Positions 1 to 6,391 of a stretch of DNA of 11,792 nt are shown here, piece by piece; position 1 is the stretch's first letter; each line of letters opens with the position of its first letter. A program made the position numbers and the translations under genes. This DNA is from WJLY01 sp964399265 (GTDB taxonomy: Bacteria; Joyebacterota; Joyebacteria; Joyebacterales; Joyebacteraceae), in NCBI GenBank assembly GCA_964399265.1, contig CAYNQF010000079.1, positions 1 to 11,792 of the forward strand, in the 5' to 3' direction. The notes beneath the pieces were generated by a model. It was not told the origin of the DNA. It made no database searches and worked only from the letters and a program-made list of their open reading frames with translations.

Positions 1-61
1 TCTTGGCGACCTTCTTCTTCGTCGTCTTCTTCTTGGTCGCCGTCTTCTTCTTGACTGCCAT
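1..61 (-). CDS. Lysine-rich histone-H1-like basic protein, N-terminal fragment
   Basis: Only the first 20 codons lie in the window, and the gene continues past its left edge. The visible peptide starts MAVKKKTATKKKTTKKKVAK, so about half the residues are lysine, in KKKT/KKKV blocks separated by Thr, Ala and Val. This composition is typical of bacterial histone-H1-like or AlgP-like DNA-compacting tails, and of the lysine-rich arms of some HU-type proteins. Which one it is cannot be decided from this fragment. The start is well supported: a perfect AGGAGG (minus strand, 71-76) lies 9 nt upstream of the ATG. A second ATG at 68 is in another frame and sits too close to the Shine-Dalgarno sequence. 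Nucleoid binding is an inference from composition alone. Confidence 0.6.
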   Translation of the reverse strand, partial: MAVKKKTATKKKTTKKKVAK

Positions 62-177
62 CAGCCATTCCCTCCTTTGCCCACCCGCGCCCATTCGCGG
101 GGGGAAGTTGGCCGACTCGGCTCTCAACTCCGGACGCGGATCCGATACGTCACATGACTCCCGCGCCCATCCTCCCG

Positions 178-197
178 CCGGCGAACAGCGTCGCCGG
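178..197 (-). other. Hairpin in the leader of the lysine-rich gene
   Basis: CCGGCG (178-183) and CGCCGG (192-197) are exact inverted repeats around an 8-nt loop. They lie midway between the predicted promoter and the Shine-Dalgarno sequence, inside the proposed 200-nt leader. No U-tract follows, so a terminator is unlikely. A 6-bp GC stem could arise by chance in DNA this GC-rich. Confidence 0.25.
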
Positions 198-267
198 AAC
201 GGTGTGCCACTCGAATCGATTCGCGCAACGAAAGACACAGGAAGTACACGACCGACTCGTCGGCGTC

Positions 268-298
268 ATTATGTAGACCGACCGCTGAATCGTGTCAA
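268..298 (-). promoter_or_regulatory. Candidate sigma-70-type promoter for the lysine-rich gene
   Basis: Read on the minus strand, a perfect TTGACA (293-298) is preceded by a T-rich run (299-305), which resembles an UP element. It is followed 17 nt later by TACATA (270-275), or 19 nt later by CATAAT (268-273), which is a better match to the -10 consensus. The stretch is clearly more AT-rich than its surroundings. Transcription would start near 260, giving a leader of about 200 nt before the ATG at 61. The spacing is ambiguous, and this is a prediction from consensus only. Confidence 0.45.
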
Positions 299-486
299 GA
301 AAAAAGTGACCGTCGCGGCGCTTGGTCGACGCGCGTCAACGGTGTTCGTCGGTCACGCATCTCAACAACGAAGGTCATCGCTCTCTCCGAATCGCGTCAC
401 GCTCTCACTGCCGGAGCGCGCCAACACTCGACGCACGACTCTCTACTTCGCACGCCGTGAGTCCGCGGTCGTCCCATCTCAGTACT

Positions 487-512
487 CGACGCGAGCGATC
501 GCTCACGCGTCG
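487..512. repeat. Imperfect CG-rich palindrome
   Basis: CGACGCG (487-493) and CGCGTCG (506-512) are inverted repeats flanking the self-complementary decamer AGCGATCGCT (494-503), with two extra bases (CA) on the right. It resembles a dyad protein-binding site more than a terminator, because there is no loop and no U-tract. Function unknown. Confidence 0.35.
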
Positions 513-576
513 TAGTCGCGTCGCGGACGACAGCGTCACTCATGCGCGGGACAGGTGTTCCGATGCCACAACGCGA

Positions 577-602
577 CGCGCGTCGCCCGAAGACGACGCG
601 CG
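577..602 (-). terminator. UUCG-capped hairpin downstream of the beta-CASP nuclease gene
   Basis: On the minus strand, CGCGCGTCG (594-602) pairs perfectly with CGACGCGCG (577-585). The intervening 8 nt add a U-G and a C-G pair closing a UUCG tetraloop, giving an 11-bp stem with a C(UUCG)G cap. It starts 21 nt after the TGA at 624-626. The downstream sequence is TCGCGTTGTGG, so there is no real U-tract. It is either an intrinsic terminator of the U-poor kind found in GC-rich genomes or an mRNA 3' stabiliser. Confidence 0.55.
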
Positions 603-623
603 CGACAGCAACTGGAATCACGA

Positions 624-2018
624 TCACGTGAGCGGGATGACCTCTCCGTCGAGCGGGACGACGACGTTTGGGAACCCCTTCGAGGTCAAGAGAGTGCCCA
701 GCGCAAGGGCCTGTTCTTCGTTGCCGTGGACGACGACCGTCCTCTCCGGCGGGCGTCGGATCCCCTCGGCGAACGCGAGGAGTCCGTTGCGGTCGGCGTG
801 CGCGCTGAACTCGTCGAAGACCGCCACGCGCGCTCTGACCGAGTGCATGCTGCCAAGAATCCGCACGCGCTTCTCGCCGTTGGCGATGCGTCGACCGAGC
901 GTGTGCTCGGCTTGGTATCCGACGAGCATCACAGTGTTCCTTCTCTGCCCGATGTTGTTGCTCAGGTGGTGGAGGACTCTCCCCGCCTCGCACATGCCGG
1001 AGGCCGATATGATCACCGCCGGGCCGGGCATGCGGTTCAGCTTCTTCGAGTCCTTGACGTCTTCGACATACGTGAGACGAGAAAACCCTAGAGGGTCGTC
1101 CCCCCTCTCCACCTGTTTCCTCATTTCCTCATCGTAGCACTCGGTGTGCTCTCTGAAGACCCTGGTCGCGCGAACGGCCAGCGGACTGTCGACGAAGATC
1201 GGTATCTCGGGAATCCGTCCCCGGTTCATGAGTCCGTGAAGCGCGTAGACTATCCTCTGCGTTCTCCCTACGGCGAACGACGGTACGATGATCTTGCCGC
1301 GCGCCCTGGCGGTCAGACTGACCAACTCGGCGAGCTTGTCCTCGACGCGAGACATCTCGCCGTGCGTACGGCCGCCGTACGTGCTCTCCGTTATCAGCAC
1401 GTCGGCCGCCCGCGGCTGGTATGGGTCGCGCAATATCGGTACGTTCTTCCGCCCCAGGTCGCCGGTGAAGACGATCGTCTTCGACGTCCCCCTCTCCCTC
1501 GCCGTGACCTCCACGATCGCGGAACCCAGGATGTGACCGGCATCCCTGAAGACCGCCGTAACGCCGGGGACGACCTGTGTGACGGTGTCGTACTCCACCG
1601 GGGTCAGACGGGGCACCGTCCTGTCAACGTCCTCGTCGTTATATACGGGCTCGAGGGCGAGTTCCCCCTTGCGGCGCCTGCGCTTGTTCAGATACGCCAG
1701 GTCCTGTTGCTGAACGTAAGCGGAGTCGTGCATCAGGATCTCTGTGAGATCCGCGGTGGCCGGCGTGCAGAGGATCTTCCCCTGGAAGCCGTTCCTGACC
1801 AGGGTGGGCAGACTGCCGCAATGGTCGACGTGCGCGTGAGAAAGGAGGACTATGTCGATCGACTCGGGAGCGAACGGAAGGTTCCGGTTCCTCCGCTCGC
1901 TCTCGGCCCGCCTTCCCTGGAAGAGCCCGCAGTCCAGGAGGACCCGCTTGCCCCCCACATCCAGTACGTGCTTGCTGCCGGTGACGTTGCGCGCCGCGCC
2001 GTGAACGGTGAGTTGCAT
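624..2018 (-). CDS. Beta-CASP metallo-beta-lactamase-fold RNA nuclease (YSH1/CPSF-73-like, COG1236 type)
   Basis: A 464-residue protein with the full set of zinc-nuclease motifs. It has DCGLFQG (D29), HAHVDH (61-66), GHILGS (H162) and GDLG (D187) in the metallo-beta-lactamase core. The beta-CASP motifs follow: ITEST (E211), then FSAHAD (H407) and VHG (H431). The SGMCEAGRVLHHL stretch at 340-352 is typical of bacterial proteins annotated as MBL-fold RNA metallohydrolases. Length matches the family. These enzymes are cytoplasmic endo/exonucleases acting on RNA; the substrate here is unknown. The frame stays open upstream to an ATG at 2168, but the extra 50 residues look unlike the family. The start at 2018 puts the core fold at residue 1 and has AGAGAGG (2024-2030) 5 nt upstream. 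The gene is monocistronic and diverges from the thiamine operon. Confidence 0.9.
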   Translation of the reverse strand: MQLTVHGAARNVTGSKHVLDVGGKRVLLDCGLFQGRRAESERRNRNLPFAPESIDIVLLSHAHVDHCGSLPTLVRNGFQGKILCTPATADLTEILMHDSAYVQQQDLAYLNKRRRRKGELALEPVYNDEDVDRTVPRLTPVEYDTVTQVVPGVTAVFRDAGHILGSAIVEVTARERGTSKTIVFTGDLGRKNVPILRDPYQPRAADVLITESTYGGRTHGEMSRVEDKLAELVSLTARARGKIIVPSFAVGRTQRIVYALHGLMNRGRIPEIPIFVDSPLAVRATRVFREHTECYDEEMRKQVERGDDPLGFSRLTYVEDVKDSKKLNRMPGPAVIISASGMCEAGRVLHHLSNNIGQRRNTVMLVGYQAEHTLGRRIANGEKRVRILGSMHSVRARVAVFDEFSAHADRNGLLAFAEGIRRPPERTVVVHGNEEQALALGTLLTSKGFPNVVVPLDGEVIPLT

Positions 2019-2211
2019 CGAAGCCTCTCTCCCGAAGCAGGAAATGGTCGGCCGGACCTCCCGCGCGACATCCCCGACGCCCGCCTCGCGGCCGCGGCGC
2101 GACGGGCTTTCAGGTTGTCGCCCGACGGAGTGTTGTGGTAGGTTATACGAAGCGTCGCCTTCGCTCAAGCCTTCGTGACGATGCAGCCGAAGCGTTAGGC
2201 GATCGCGTCAA

Positions 2212-2290
2212 GTCGTTGGGGGTGGCCGGACGGGCCTGAGATCAAGACCCCTGGAACCTGAACTGGGCAATGCCAGCGTAGGGAAACGAC
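2212..2290 (+). promoter_or_regulatory. TPP riboswitch (THI element)
   Basis: The sequence matches the conserved THI-box core: CCTGAGA (2235-2241), then ACCC, GAACCTGAACTGGG and CAATGCCAGCGTAGGGAA in order up to 2286. GTCGTT (2212-2217) and AACGAC (2285-2290) are exact complements and close the P1 helix. TPP binding normally represses downstream thiamine genes, and thiE follows directly. Two expression platforms are possible: a GC hairpin at 2313-2339, or masking of the AGGG at 2280-2283. I cannot tell which from the sequence. Confidence 0.96.
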
Positions 2291-2312
2291 TCATGCACGC
2301 GACAGCGTGAGC

Positions 2313-2339
2313 ACGCCCCGCGCCCCCGGCCTGGGGCGT
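2313..2339 (+). terminator. Hairpin after the TPP aptamer, candidate expression platform
   Basis: ACGCCCC (2313-2319) and GGGGCGT (2333-2339) form a 7-bp stem with a 13-nt loop, 22 nt after the aptamer. The 3' side is TTCTGCGTT, a poor U-tract, so it could be a weak attenuator or a translational block. The G-run on the 5' side of the aptamer (GGGGG, 2218-2222) could compete for the C-runs of this stem, giving an antiterminator state. That last point is inference. Confidence 0.4.
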
Positions 2340-2366
2340 TCTGCGTTGCCAGAGAGACCCCGCCAC

Positions 2367-3065
2367 ATGGCCGTGGACAGGAACGATTCAGGAGCTACGG
2401 GCGACGCCCGCCTCCCGCGTGAGATGTTCGCCCACGGATGCGGCCTCTATCTCATCGTGACGCGCCCGTCGATACCTCACGCGGACCTCGTGGCGGCCGC
2501 GGTTGAGATGGGCGTGCCCGTCGTCCAGCTGCGCGAGAAAACGCTCTGTGACCGGGAGTTGGCCGCCCTGGCGTCCGAACTCGTTTCTATCACCCGACCA
2601 TCGAGGACTCTCTTCGTCGTGAACGACAGGCCTGACGTCGCCGCGATGGTCGGGGCGGACGGGGCGCACGTCGGAACATCAGATGTGGACGCCCGAAGCG
2701 CGAGGCTGCTGCTGGGACCGAACGCGCTCCTCGGCGTCTCGGGCAATACGGCCGTCGAGGCGCGAGCAGCGGCGGCGGTCGGAGCGGACTACGTTGGCGT
2801 CGCGCCCGTCTTCCCGACGGCCACCAAGCCGGATGCCTTCTCCCCCGTGGGGCTCAGAGGGGTGAGCGGCGTCGCATCGGGCGCTCCCGATGTGCCCATA
2901 GTGGCCGTCGGCGGCATAGACGCCTCTTCCGCCGCCGCGGTGGTGAAGGCTGGAGCGAGATACGTGGGAGTCGTGTCGGCCGTCTGCCGTGCGCCCGACC
3001 CGGTGGCCGCCATCGAGAAACTCATCAGAGCACTCGGCACTCCCGCGTTCGAACCGGGGGACTAG
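2367..3065 (+). CDS. thiE: Thiamine-phosphate synthase
   Basis: ThiE joins HMP-PP and thiazole phosphate to give thiamine phosphate and pyrophosphate. From the ATG at 2367 the product has 232 residues. It is a TIM barrel with the family motifs in order: GLYLIVT (26-32), VPVVQLREK (50-58), FVVNDRPD (83-90), GADGAHVG (96-103), GVSGNT (123-128), DYVGVAPVFPTATKPD (141-156) and PIVAVGGI (177-184). The start is uncertain. The frame is open back to a GTG at 2307. The ATG at 2367 has only AGAGAG (2351-2356) upstream, 10 nt away. The ATG at 2424 would give 213 residues, closest to the usual family length, but lacks a good ribosome binding site. The gene follows the TPP riboswitch and overlaps the next gene by one base (TAGTG). 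Confidence 0.95.
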   Translation: MAVDRNDSGATGDARLPREMFAHGCGLYLIVTRPSIPHADLVAAAVEMGVPVVQLREKTLCDRELAALASELVSITRPSRTLFVVNDRPDVAAMVGADGAHVGTSDVDARSARLLLGPNALLGVSGNTAVEARAAAAVGADYVGVAPVFPTATKPDAFSPVGLRGVSGVASGAPDVPIVAVGGIDASSAAAVVKAGARYVGVVSAVCRAPDPVAAIEKLIRALGTPAFEPGD

Positions 3066-3652
3066 TGGACTGCGAACACGACATCGACCAACAGGCGAAC
3101 TGGGAAGGCCTTCGCTACTGCCCAAGGTGCGGCGAGGACCTCGTCGAACGTGAGATCCGCGGACACACGCGCCTCGCGTGCGGGGGGTGCGGGTATGTGG
3201 TCTACGTCTCACCGGCACCGGTGACGTGCGTGCTGGTCGTCCACGATCGGAAGATCCTGCTCGTCCGCCGCAAGTACGCTCCGGGAGAGGGCAGGTGGTG
3301 CCTTCCGGCCGGTTTCATAGAGGTCGGAGAGCACCCCGCAGAGAGCGCCGCCCGCGAGGTCGAGGAGGAAACGGGGCTCACGGTGGAGATCGGGCGGGTG
3401 CTCGAGAGCTGGGCGAGCGACGAGGACCACCGCACGCCGATAGTATGCTGCGCCTTCGAGGGACGTCTGACCGGAGGAACCCTGAGAGCGGGAGACGACG
3501 CGGTGGAGGCGGCGTTCTTCGAGGCCGACGAGCTTCCAGACGACATAGCATTCGCCTCTCACAGACGTACAATAGACAGGCACTTCACACGAGGTGGCGC
3601 GCGCGATGCGCCGAGCGCAGGCGGACGGACCGCCGGCAGGAAGGACGACTGA
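3065..3652 (+). CDS. Zinc-ribbon Nudix hydrolase
   Basis: The 195-residue product starts with a zinc ribbon (CPRC at 19-22, CGGC at 39-42) and is followed by a Nudix domain. The Nudix box spans 83-105 and fits GX5EX7REUXEEXGU exactly, ending REVEEETGL, so a Mg-dependent diphosphate hydrolase is expected. The architecture resembles NADH pyrophosphatase (NudC) and ADP-ribose pyrophosphatases, but the SQPWPFPxS motif that marks NudC is absent. The C-terminal tail (about 175-195) is Arg/Gly/Ala-rich and looks disordered. The start is GTG, sharing its G with the thiE stop (TAGTG), which suggests translational coupling. Its place in a TPP-controlled operon suggests hydrolysis of a thiamine-related or damaged diphosphate, but this is inference; general nucleotide clean-up is equally possible. 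Confidence 0.85.
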   Translation: MDCEHDIDQQANWEGLRYCPRCGEDLVEREIRGHTRLACGGCGYVVYVSPAPVTCVLVVHDRKILLVRRKYAPGEGRWCLPAGFIEVGEHPAESAAREVEEETGLTVEIGRVLESWASDEDHRTPIVCCAFEGRLTGGTLRAGDDAVEAAFFEADELPDDIAFASHRRTIDRHFTRGGARDAPSAGGRTAGRKDD

Positions 3653-3655
3653 GAG

Positions 3656-4723
3656 ATGGGTTCGAACAAGCTACCGGGACTCGGCAAGGCGACGCCCGAG
3701 TTCTTCGACGACGTGATCTTCCCACGTCTCGGCGCCCGGGACGACTCGGTCATCGTCGGACCGACCCACGGGGTCGACTTCGCGGCCGTCGAGGTCGGAG
3801 GCGAGGCGCTCGTGATGTCGACCGACCCGTTCTTCATCGCTCCGTCGCTGGGCTGGGAGCGGGCCGCCTGGTTCGCGCTGCACATCGTCGCCAGCGACGT
3901 CGCCGTGAGCGGCATCCCGCCGAGGTTCCTGGTGGTCGACCTCAACCTCCCTCCCGAGATGGAGGAGGAGACTCTGACGACCGTGTGGAACACGGTACAC
4001 GAGGAGTGTGAGAGGCTAGGCATCGCCGTCGTTGCCGGCCACACGGCCAGGTATGCCGGGTGCGGATTCCCGATGGTCGGCGGCGCCACGGTGATCGGAA
4101 CGGGGCCGGTCGACAAGCTCATCGACCCTCGCAAGGCGCGCGAGGGCGATGTCATAATCGTCACCAAGGGACCCGCCGTGGAGACCACGGGCCTCATGGC
4201 CGTCCAGTTCCCGGAATACATCGAGGAGGCCCTGGGGGCCGACGCCGTGAAGGAGGCCCAGGACGTCTTCTTCCAGATGTCGGTCATCAGGGACGCCGCC
4301 GTGTGCGCTAAGGTCGGCGGGGTCAGGGCCATGCACGACGCGACCGAGTGCGGCATATGGGGCGGCCTCTTCGAGATGGCCAGAGCGGCCGGGCTGGGAC
4401 TGACGGTGCGGAGGGACGACATCGTCACGCAGGACGTCGTCATGAAGACCTGCGAGGTCTTCGACATCGACCCGTTCTCGTCGATCAGCGAGGGCACCCT
4501 GCTGGCGGCAGTCGACCCGGGAAGTGTCGACGAGGTACTGGCAGCGCTCGGCGACGAAGGCATACCCGCCTCTTCGGTCGGTGAACTGCGTCCCACGGCG
4601 GACGGAATAAGGGTCGTCGAAGGGAACGCAGAGCGGGAACTGGTGCACCCGAAGGTGGACCCGTTCTGGACGAGGTTCGAGGAGTACCTGCTCAAGCAGT
4701 CGATCCGCAGATCGAGGTCGTGA
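3656..4723 (+). CDS. AIR-synthase-fold protein (ThiL/HypE-related), possible thiamine-phosphate kinase
   Basis: The 355-residue product has the N- and C-terminal halves of the PurM/ThiL/HypE/SelD superfamily. Visible motifs are HGVDFAAV (38-45), STDPFF (55-60), SDVAVSG (80-86), VVAGHTAR (125-132), MHDATECGIWGGLFEMA (226-242) and ISEGTLL (277-283). Family members bind ATP and phosphorylate or dehydrate small substrates. Following thiE, it is the natural candidate for TMP to TPP phosphorylation. However, the usual ThiL/HypE GDDAA metal-binding motif appears as GVDFAA, so one Asp is missing, and the second half resembles HypE-type 'AIR synthase-related' proteins at least as well. A different ATP-dependent reaction is therefore possible. 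The start ATG lies 3 nt after the Nudix stop, with AGGAAGG (3639-3645) 10 nt upstream. Confidence 0.8.
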   Translation: MGSNKLPGLGKATPEFFDDVIFPRLGARDDSVIVGPTHGVDFAAVEVGGEALVMSTDPFFIAPSLGWERAAWFALHIVASDVAVSGIPPRFLVVDLNLPPEMEEETLTTVWNTVHEECERLGIAVVAGHTARYAGCGFPMVGGATVIGTGPVDKLIDPRKAREGDVIIVTKGPAVETTGLMAVQFPEYIEEALGADAVKEAQDVFFQMSVIRDAAVCAKVGGVRAMHDATECGIWGGLFEMARAAGLGLTVRRDDIVTQDVVMKTCEVFDIDPFSSISEGTLLAAVDPGSVDEVLAALGDEGIPASSVGELRPTADGIRVVEGNAERELVHPKVDPFWTRFEEYLLKQSIRRSRS

Positions 4724-4794
4724 TGGACACGATGAGGCCGAGGCGATCACCGGTCGCCGGTTGGGCGCCGTGCGCCGCGGGAGGTACCCCGTAA
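4723..4794 (+). CDS. Possible 23-codon small ORF bridging two operon genes
   Basis: The ATG shares its A with the TGA of the preceding gene (TGATG), and GAGG (4714-4717) lies 5 nt upstream. The frame runs 23 codons to a TAA at 4792-4794, directly followed by the ATG of the membrane-protein gene (TAAATG) in the same frame. The peptide is MDTMRPRRSPVAGWAPCAAG followed by GTP; it resembles nothing I know. The ORF exactly fills the gap between its neighbours. It could be a coupling leader peptide, a small protein, or the N-terminus of the membrane protein cut by one stop codon. Chance is also possible at this length. Confidence 0.35.
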   Translation: MDTMRPRRSPVAGWAPCAAGGTP

Positions 4795-5580
4795 ATGGAC
4801 GGCGGCGCGCTTCGCGAACTCGCGGAGAACATGGTGTCGCTCGCGGGGCTTCACCACCTTGCGCTCTTCGCGATACTGGTCATCGTGTGGATGAGACGAG
4901 ACGCCGCTTCACGTGTGCTCTCCATCTATTTCACTGCGGCGTTCGGAACGGCCGCGGCAGTGCTTCTGTCGCACTCCGGAACGCGCGCGCAGGGCGTCGT
5001 CTCGCTTGCGCTCTGCGCGCTCTGGATACACGAGGCCGCGAGGCCGCGCGTGCGCCTCGTCTTCGCGCGCACGCCACGTCTGAGGCTGGTGGCGATGGCG
5101 CTGTTTGGCGCGTTCGCGATCAGCTACCCGGGATACTCGGGCGCGCTTCCCGCGTTCATCTTCTCGCCCATCGGGGTCATCCTGTCTCCCACGCTCCTCG
5201 CGGCCCTCGCACTACTGAACGCGTCGACCGGAGAGACGAACCGCACGCTGCACTGGTCGCTAGCGGTCGCGGGCCTCATGGTGTCCACGGCCGGGCTCGT
5301 GACGGAGGGCGCAGCGGTGGCCATCCCGGTGGTCGCGGGCGCATCACCGGTCTCGCGATGGCTCGCGTCGGGTTCGTGGGTCCATCTGCCGCTCGCCGCC
5401 TGTTCGCTCTACGCGATCCCGGTCCTCCTGGGCAGAGGCGGGATGCGGCCGGAGCAGGAGGCGTCCGGTCCGGCGAGCGTCAACGAGATACGGCGACGCA
5501 TGTACTCGCGCAGGTCCTTCCTGCCGGGGCCGCGAGATCCGAGACGCGTAGATCGTCGGGTGAAGATACGGAGGCGCTGA
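4795..5580 (+). CDS. Multipass membrane protein of unknown function
   Basis: I do not recognise the family. The 261-residue product is mostly hydrophobic, with likely membrane segments near residues 15-33, 42-60, 66-79, 97-112, 119-141, 153-182 and 193-213. It ends in a strongly basic cytoplasmic tail (about 232-261, rich in Arg). There is no signal peptide, no ATP-binding motif and no evident catalytic pattern. The YPGYSGALPAF loop (111-121) is the most distinctive feature. The start is supported by GGGAGGT (4779-4785) 9 nt before the ATG. It is the last gene of the riboswitch-led operon and precedes a strong terminator, so TPP control is likely. Transport of a thiamine precursor is a guess from position only; the basic tail is more like a regulatory or interaction element. 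Confidence 0.7.
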   Translation: MDGGALRELAENMVSLAGLHHLALFAILVIVWMRRDAASRVLSIYFTAAFGTAAAVLLSHSGTRAQGVVSLALCALWIHEAARPRVRLVFARTPRLRLVAMALFGAFAISYPGYSGALPAFIFSPIGVILSPTLLAALALLNASTGETNRTLHWSLAVAGLMVSTAGLVTEGAAVAIPVVAGASPVSRWLASGSWVHLPLAACSLYAIPVLLGRGGMRPEQEASGPASVNEIRRRMYSRRSFLPGPRDPRRVDRRVKIRRR

Positions 5581-5626
5581 GACGGCGGGGGCCGCGGCCG
5601 GATCCTCTCCTGGAGCCACAAAGCGC

Positions 5627-5650
5627 AAGGCCGGCGCTCGCGCCGGCCTT
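5627..5650. terminator. Bidirectional intrinsic terminator between convergent operons
   Basis: AAGGCCGGCG (5627-5636) and CGCCGGCCTT (5641-5650) are a perfect 10-bp inverted repeat with loop CTCG. On the plus strand the stem is followed by CTTCCGTCTCC; on the minus strand it ends in AA..GCGCTTTG. It sits 46 nt after the membrane-protein stop and 27 nt after the stop of the minus-strand activase gene, so it can serve both converging operons. Confidence 0.85.
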
Positions 5651-5677
5651 CTTCCGTCTCCGCTCTCGCACGGCTTC

Positions 5678-6391
5678 TCACTCGCTGCGGATGATCACCT
5701 CGTCGAACATCGGCGCGAGCATATCCCTGAACTCCTCGAGCCGCTCGAGGTCGTAAGGCGCCTCCTTCTCGAAGGTGGGATCTATCGTGTCGCGGGGAAC
5801 GAAGGTCTGCAGTACGAACCTGGCGGCACCGCGCAGCCTCTCACCTATCCGCATGAGGTCGCTCGACTTGTGGAGCACCGGCACTACCGTCATGCGGAAC
5901 TCGTAGTCGACTCTGGCCTCCATTAGGAGGTCGATGCTGTCGCTTACGCGGTCGAGAGTACGCCTGTCGGCGATCCCGGCACTTCTCCTGTACGAGTCGA
6001 AGTCCAGAGGAGCCTTCACGTCCATGGCCACGTAGTCGACCAGATCGTCGTCGATGACCCGCTCGAGGACGTTCGGAAACGAACCGTTCGTGTCGAGTTT
6101 CGTCGCCAGTCCGGCGTCCCTCAGTCGACCGAGGAGTTCCCCCAGAGTCTTCCGCGCGCACGGCTCTCCCCCGGTGACCACCACGCCGTCCAGGAAGTCG
6201 CTGTGCTCTCTGACGTAGGCAAGGATCTCGTCGATCGGGACCGAGTCGTACTGGTCGGGAGAGATGACCAGGCTCGAGTTGTGGCAGTACGGGCAGCGGA
6301 AGTTGCAGCCGGAGAGATACAGAGTCGTCGCGACCATTCCGTCCCAGTCAACCAGGGACATCTGGTCGAATCCTTTGATCGCATGCTTCAC
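5678..6391 (-). CDS. Radical-SAM activating enzyme, NrdG-like (anaerobic RNR-activase type)
   Basis: The 237-residue product carries the radical-SAM cluster motif CNFRCPYC (C29, C33, C36) within SGCNFRCPYCHN, and GGEP (74-77) for SAM binding. Sequence and length fit the group annotated as anaerobic ribonucleoside-triphosphate reductase activating protein, related to pyruvate-formate-lyase activase. Such enzymes use SAM and a [4Fe-4S] cluster to place a glycyl radical on a partner enzyme. No glycyl-radical enzyme is encoded in this window. The start is GTG with GGGAG (minus strand, 6397-6401) 5 nt upstream, and it overlaps the stop of the preceding gene by 4 nt (GTGA). It is the last gene of the thiD operon. 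The partner could be an unlinked NrdD; a different glycyl-radical enzyme cannot be excluded. Confidence 0.85.
   Translation of the reverse strand: MKHAIKGFDQMSLVDWDGMVATTLYLSGCNFRCPYCHNSSLVISPDQYDSVPIDEILAYVREHSDFLDGVVVTGGEPCARKTLGELLGRLRDAGLATKLDTNGSFPNVLERVIDDDLVDYVAMDVKAPLDFDSYRRSAGIADRRTLDRVSDSIDLLMEARVDYEFRMTVVPVLHKSSDLMRIGERLRGAARFVLQTFVPRDTIDPTFEKEAPYDLERLEEFRDMLAPMFDEVIIRSE

Larger units (their letters stand above)
77..623. other. 547-nt non-coding interval between two minus-strand genes
   Basis: I find no convincing gene here. Open frames cross it, but they have low-complexity Arg/Ser/Thr-rich translations, no recognisable domain and no good ribosome binding site. The interval holds the predicted promoter and leader hairpin of the lysine-rich gene on its left side. 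On its right it holds the terminator-like hairpin of the nuclease gene and an imperfect palindrome at 487-512. Its middle part (about 310-540) is full of short CG-rich words such as CGACGCG and CGCGTC, whose role I cannot determine. Confidence 0.6.

Noticed and set aside
3..515. Plus-strand frame with a Phe/Val-rich hydrophobic start that looks like a signal peptide
   Set aside because: The hydrophobic run is the complement of the lysine-codon repeat (AAG/ACG read as CTT/CGT), which has a better start and Shine-Dalgarno on the minus strand.
1146..2141. Plus-strand open frame opposite the nuclease gene
   Set aside because: Overlaps a gene with all seven nuclease motifs intact; its own translation is low in structure and without a good ribosome binding site.
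2019..2168. N-terminal extension of the beta-CASP nuclease to an ATG at 2168
   Set aside because: The extra 50 residues are Arg/Gly/Ser-rich with no match to the family, and a better-placed start with a ribosome binding site exists at 2018.
2148..2195. Direct repeat CGAAGCGT at 2148-2155 and 2188-2195 near the divergent start sites
   Set aside because: Eight bases twice within 50 nt is weak evidence in CG-rich DNA, and no further copy or dyad supports an operator.
3559..4695. A 378-codon open frame on the minus strand
   Set aside because: It is antisense to the AIR-synthase-fold gene; the translation is Ser/Thr/Pro-rich and has no motif, while the plus strand gives a coherent protein.
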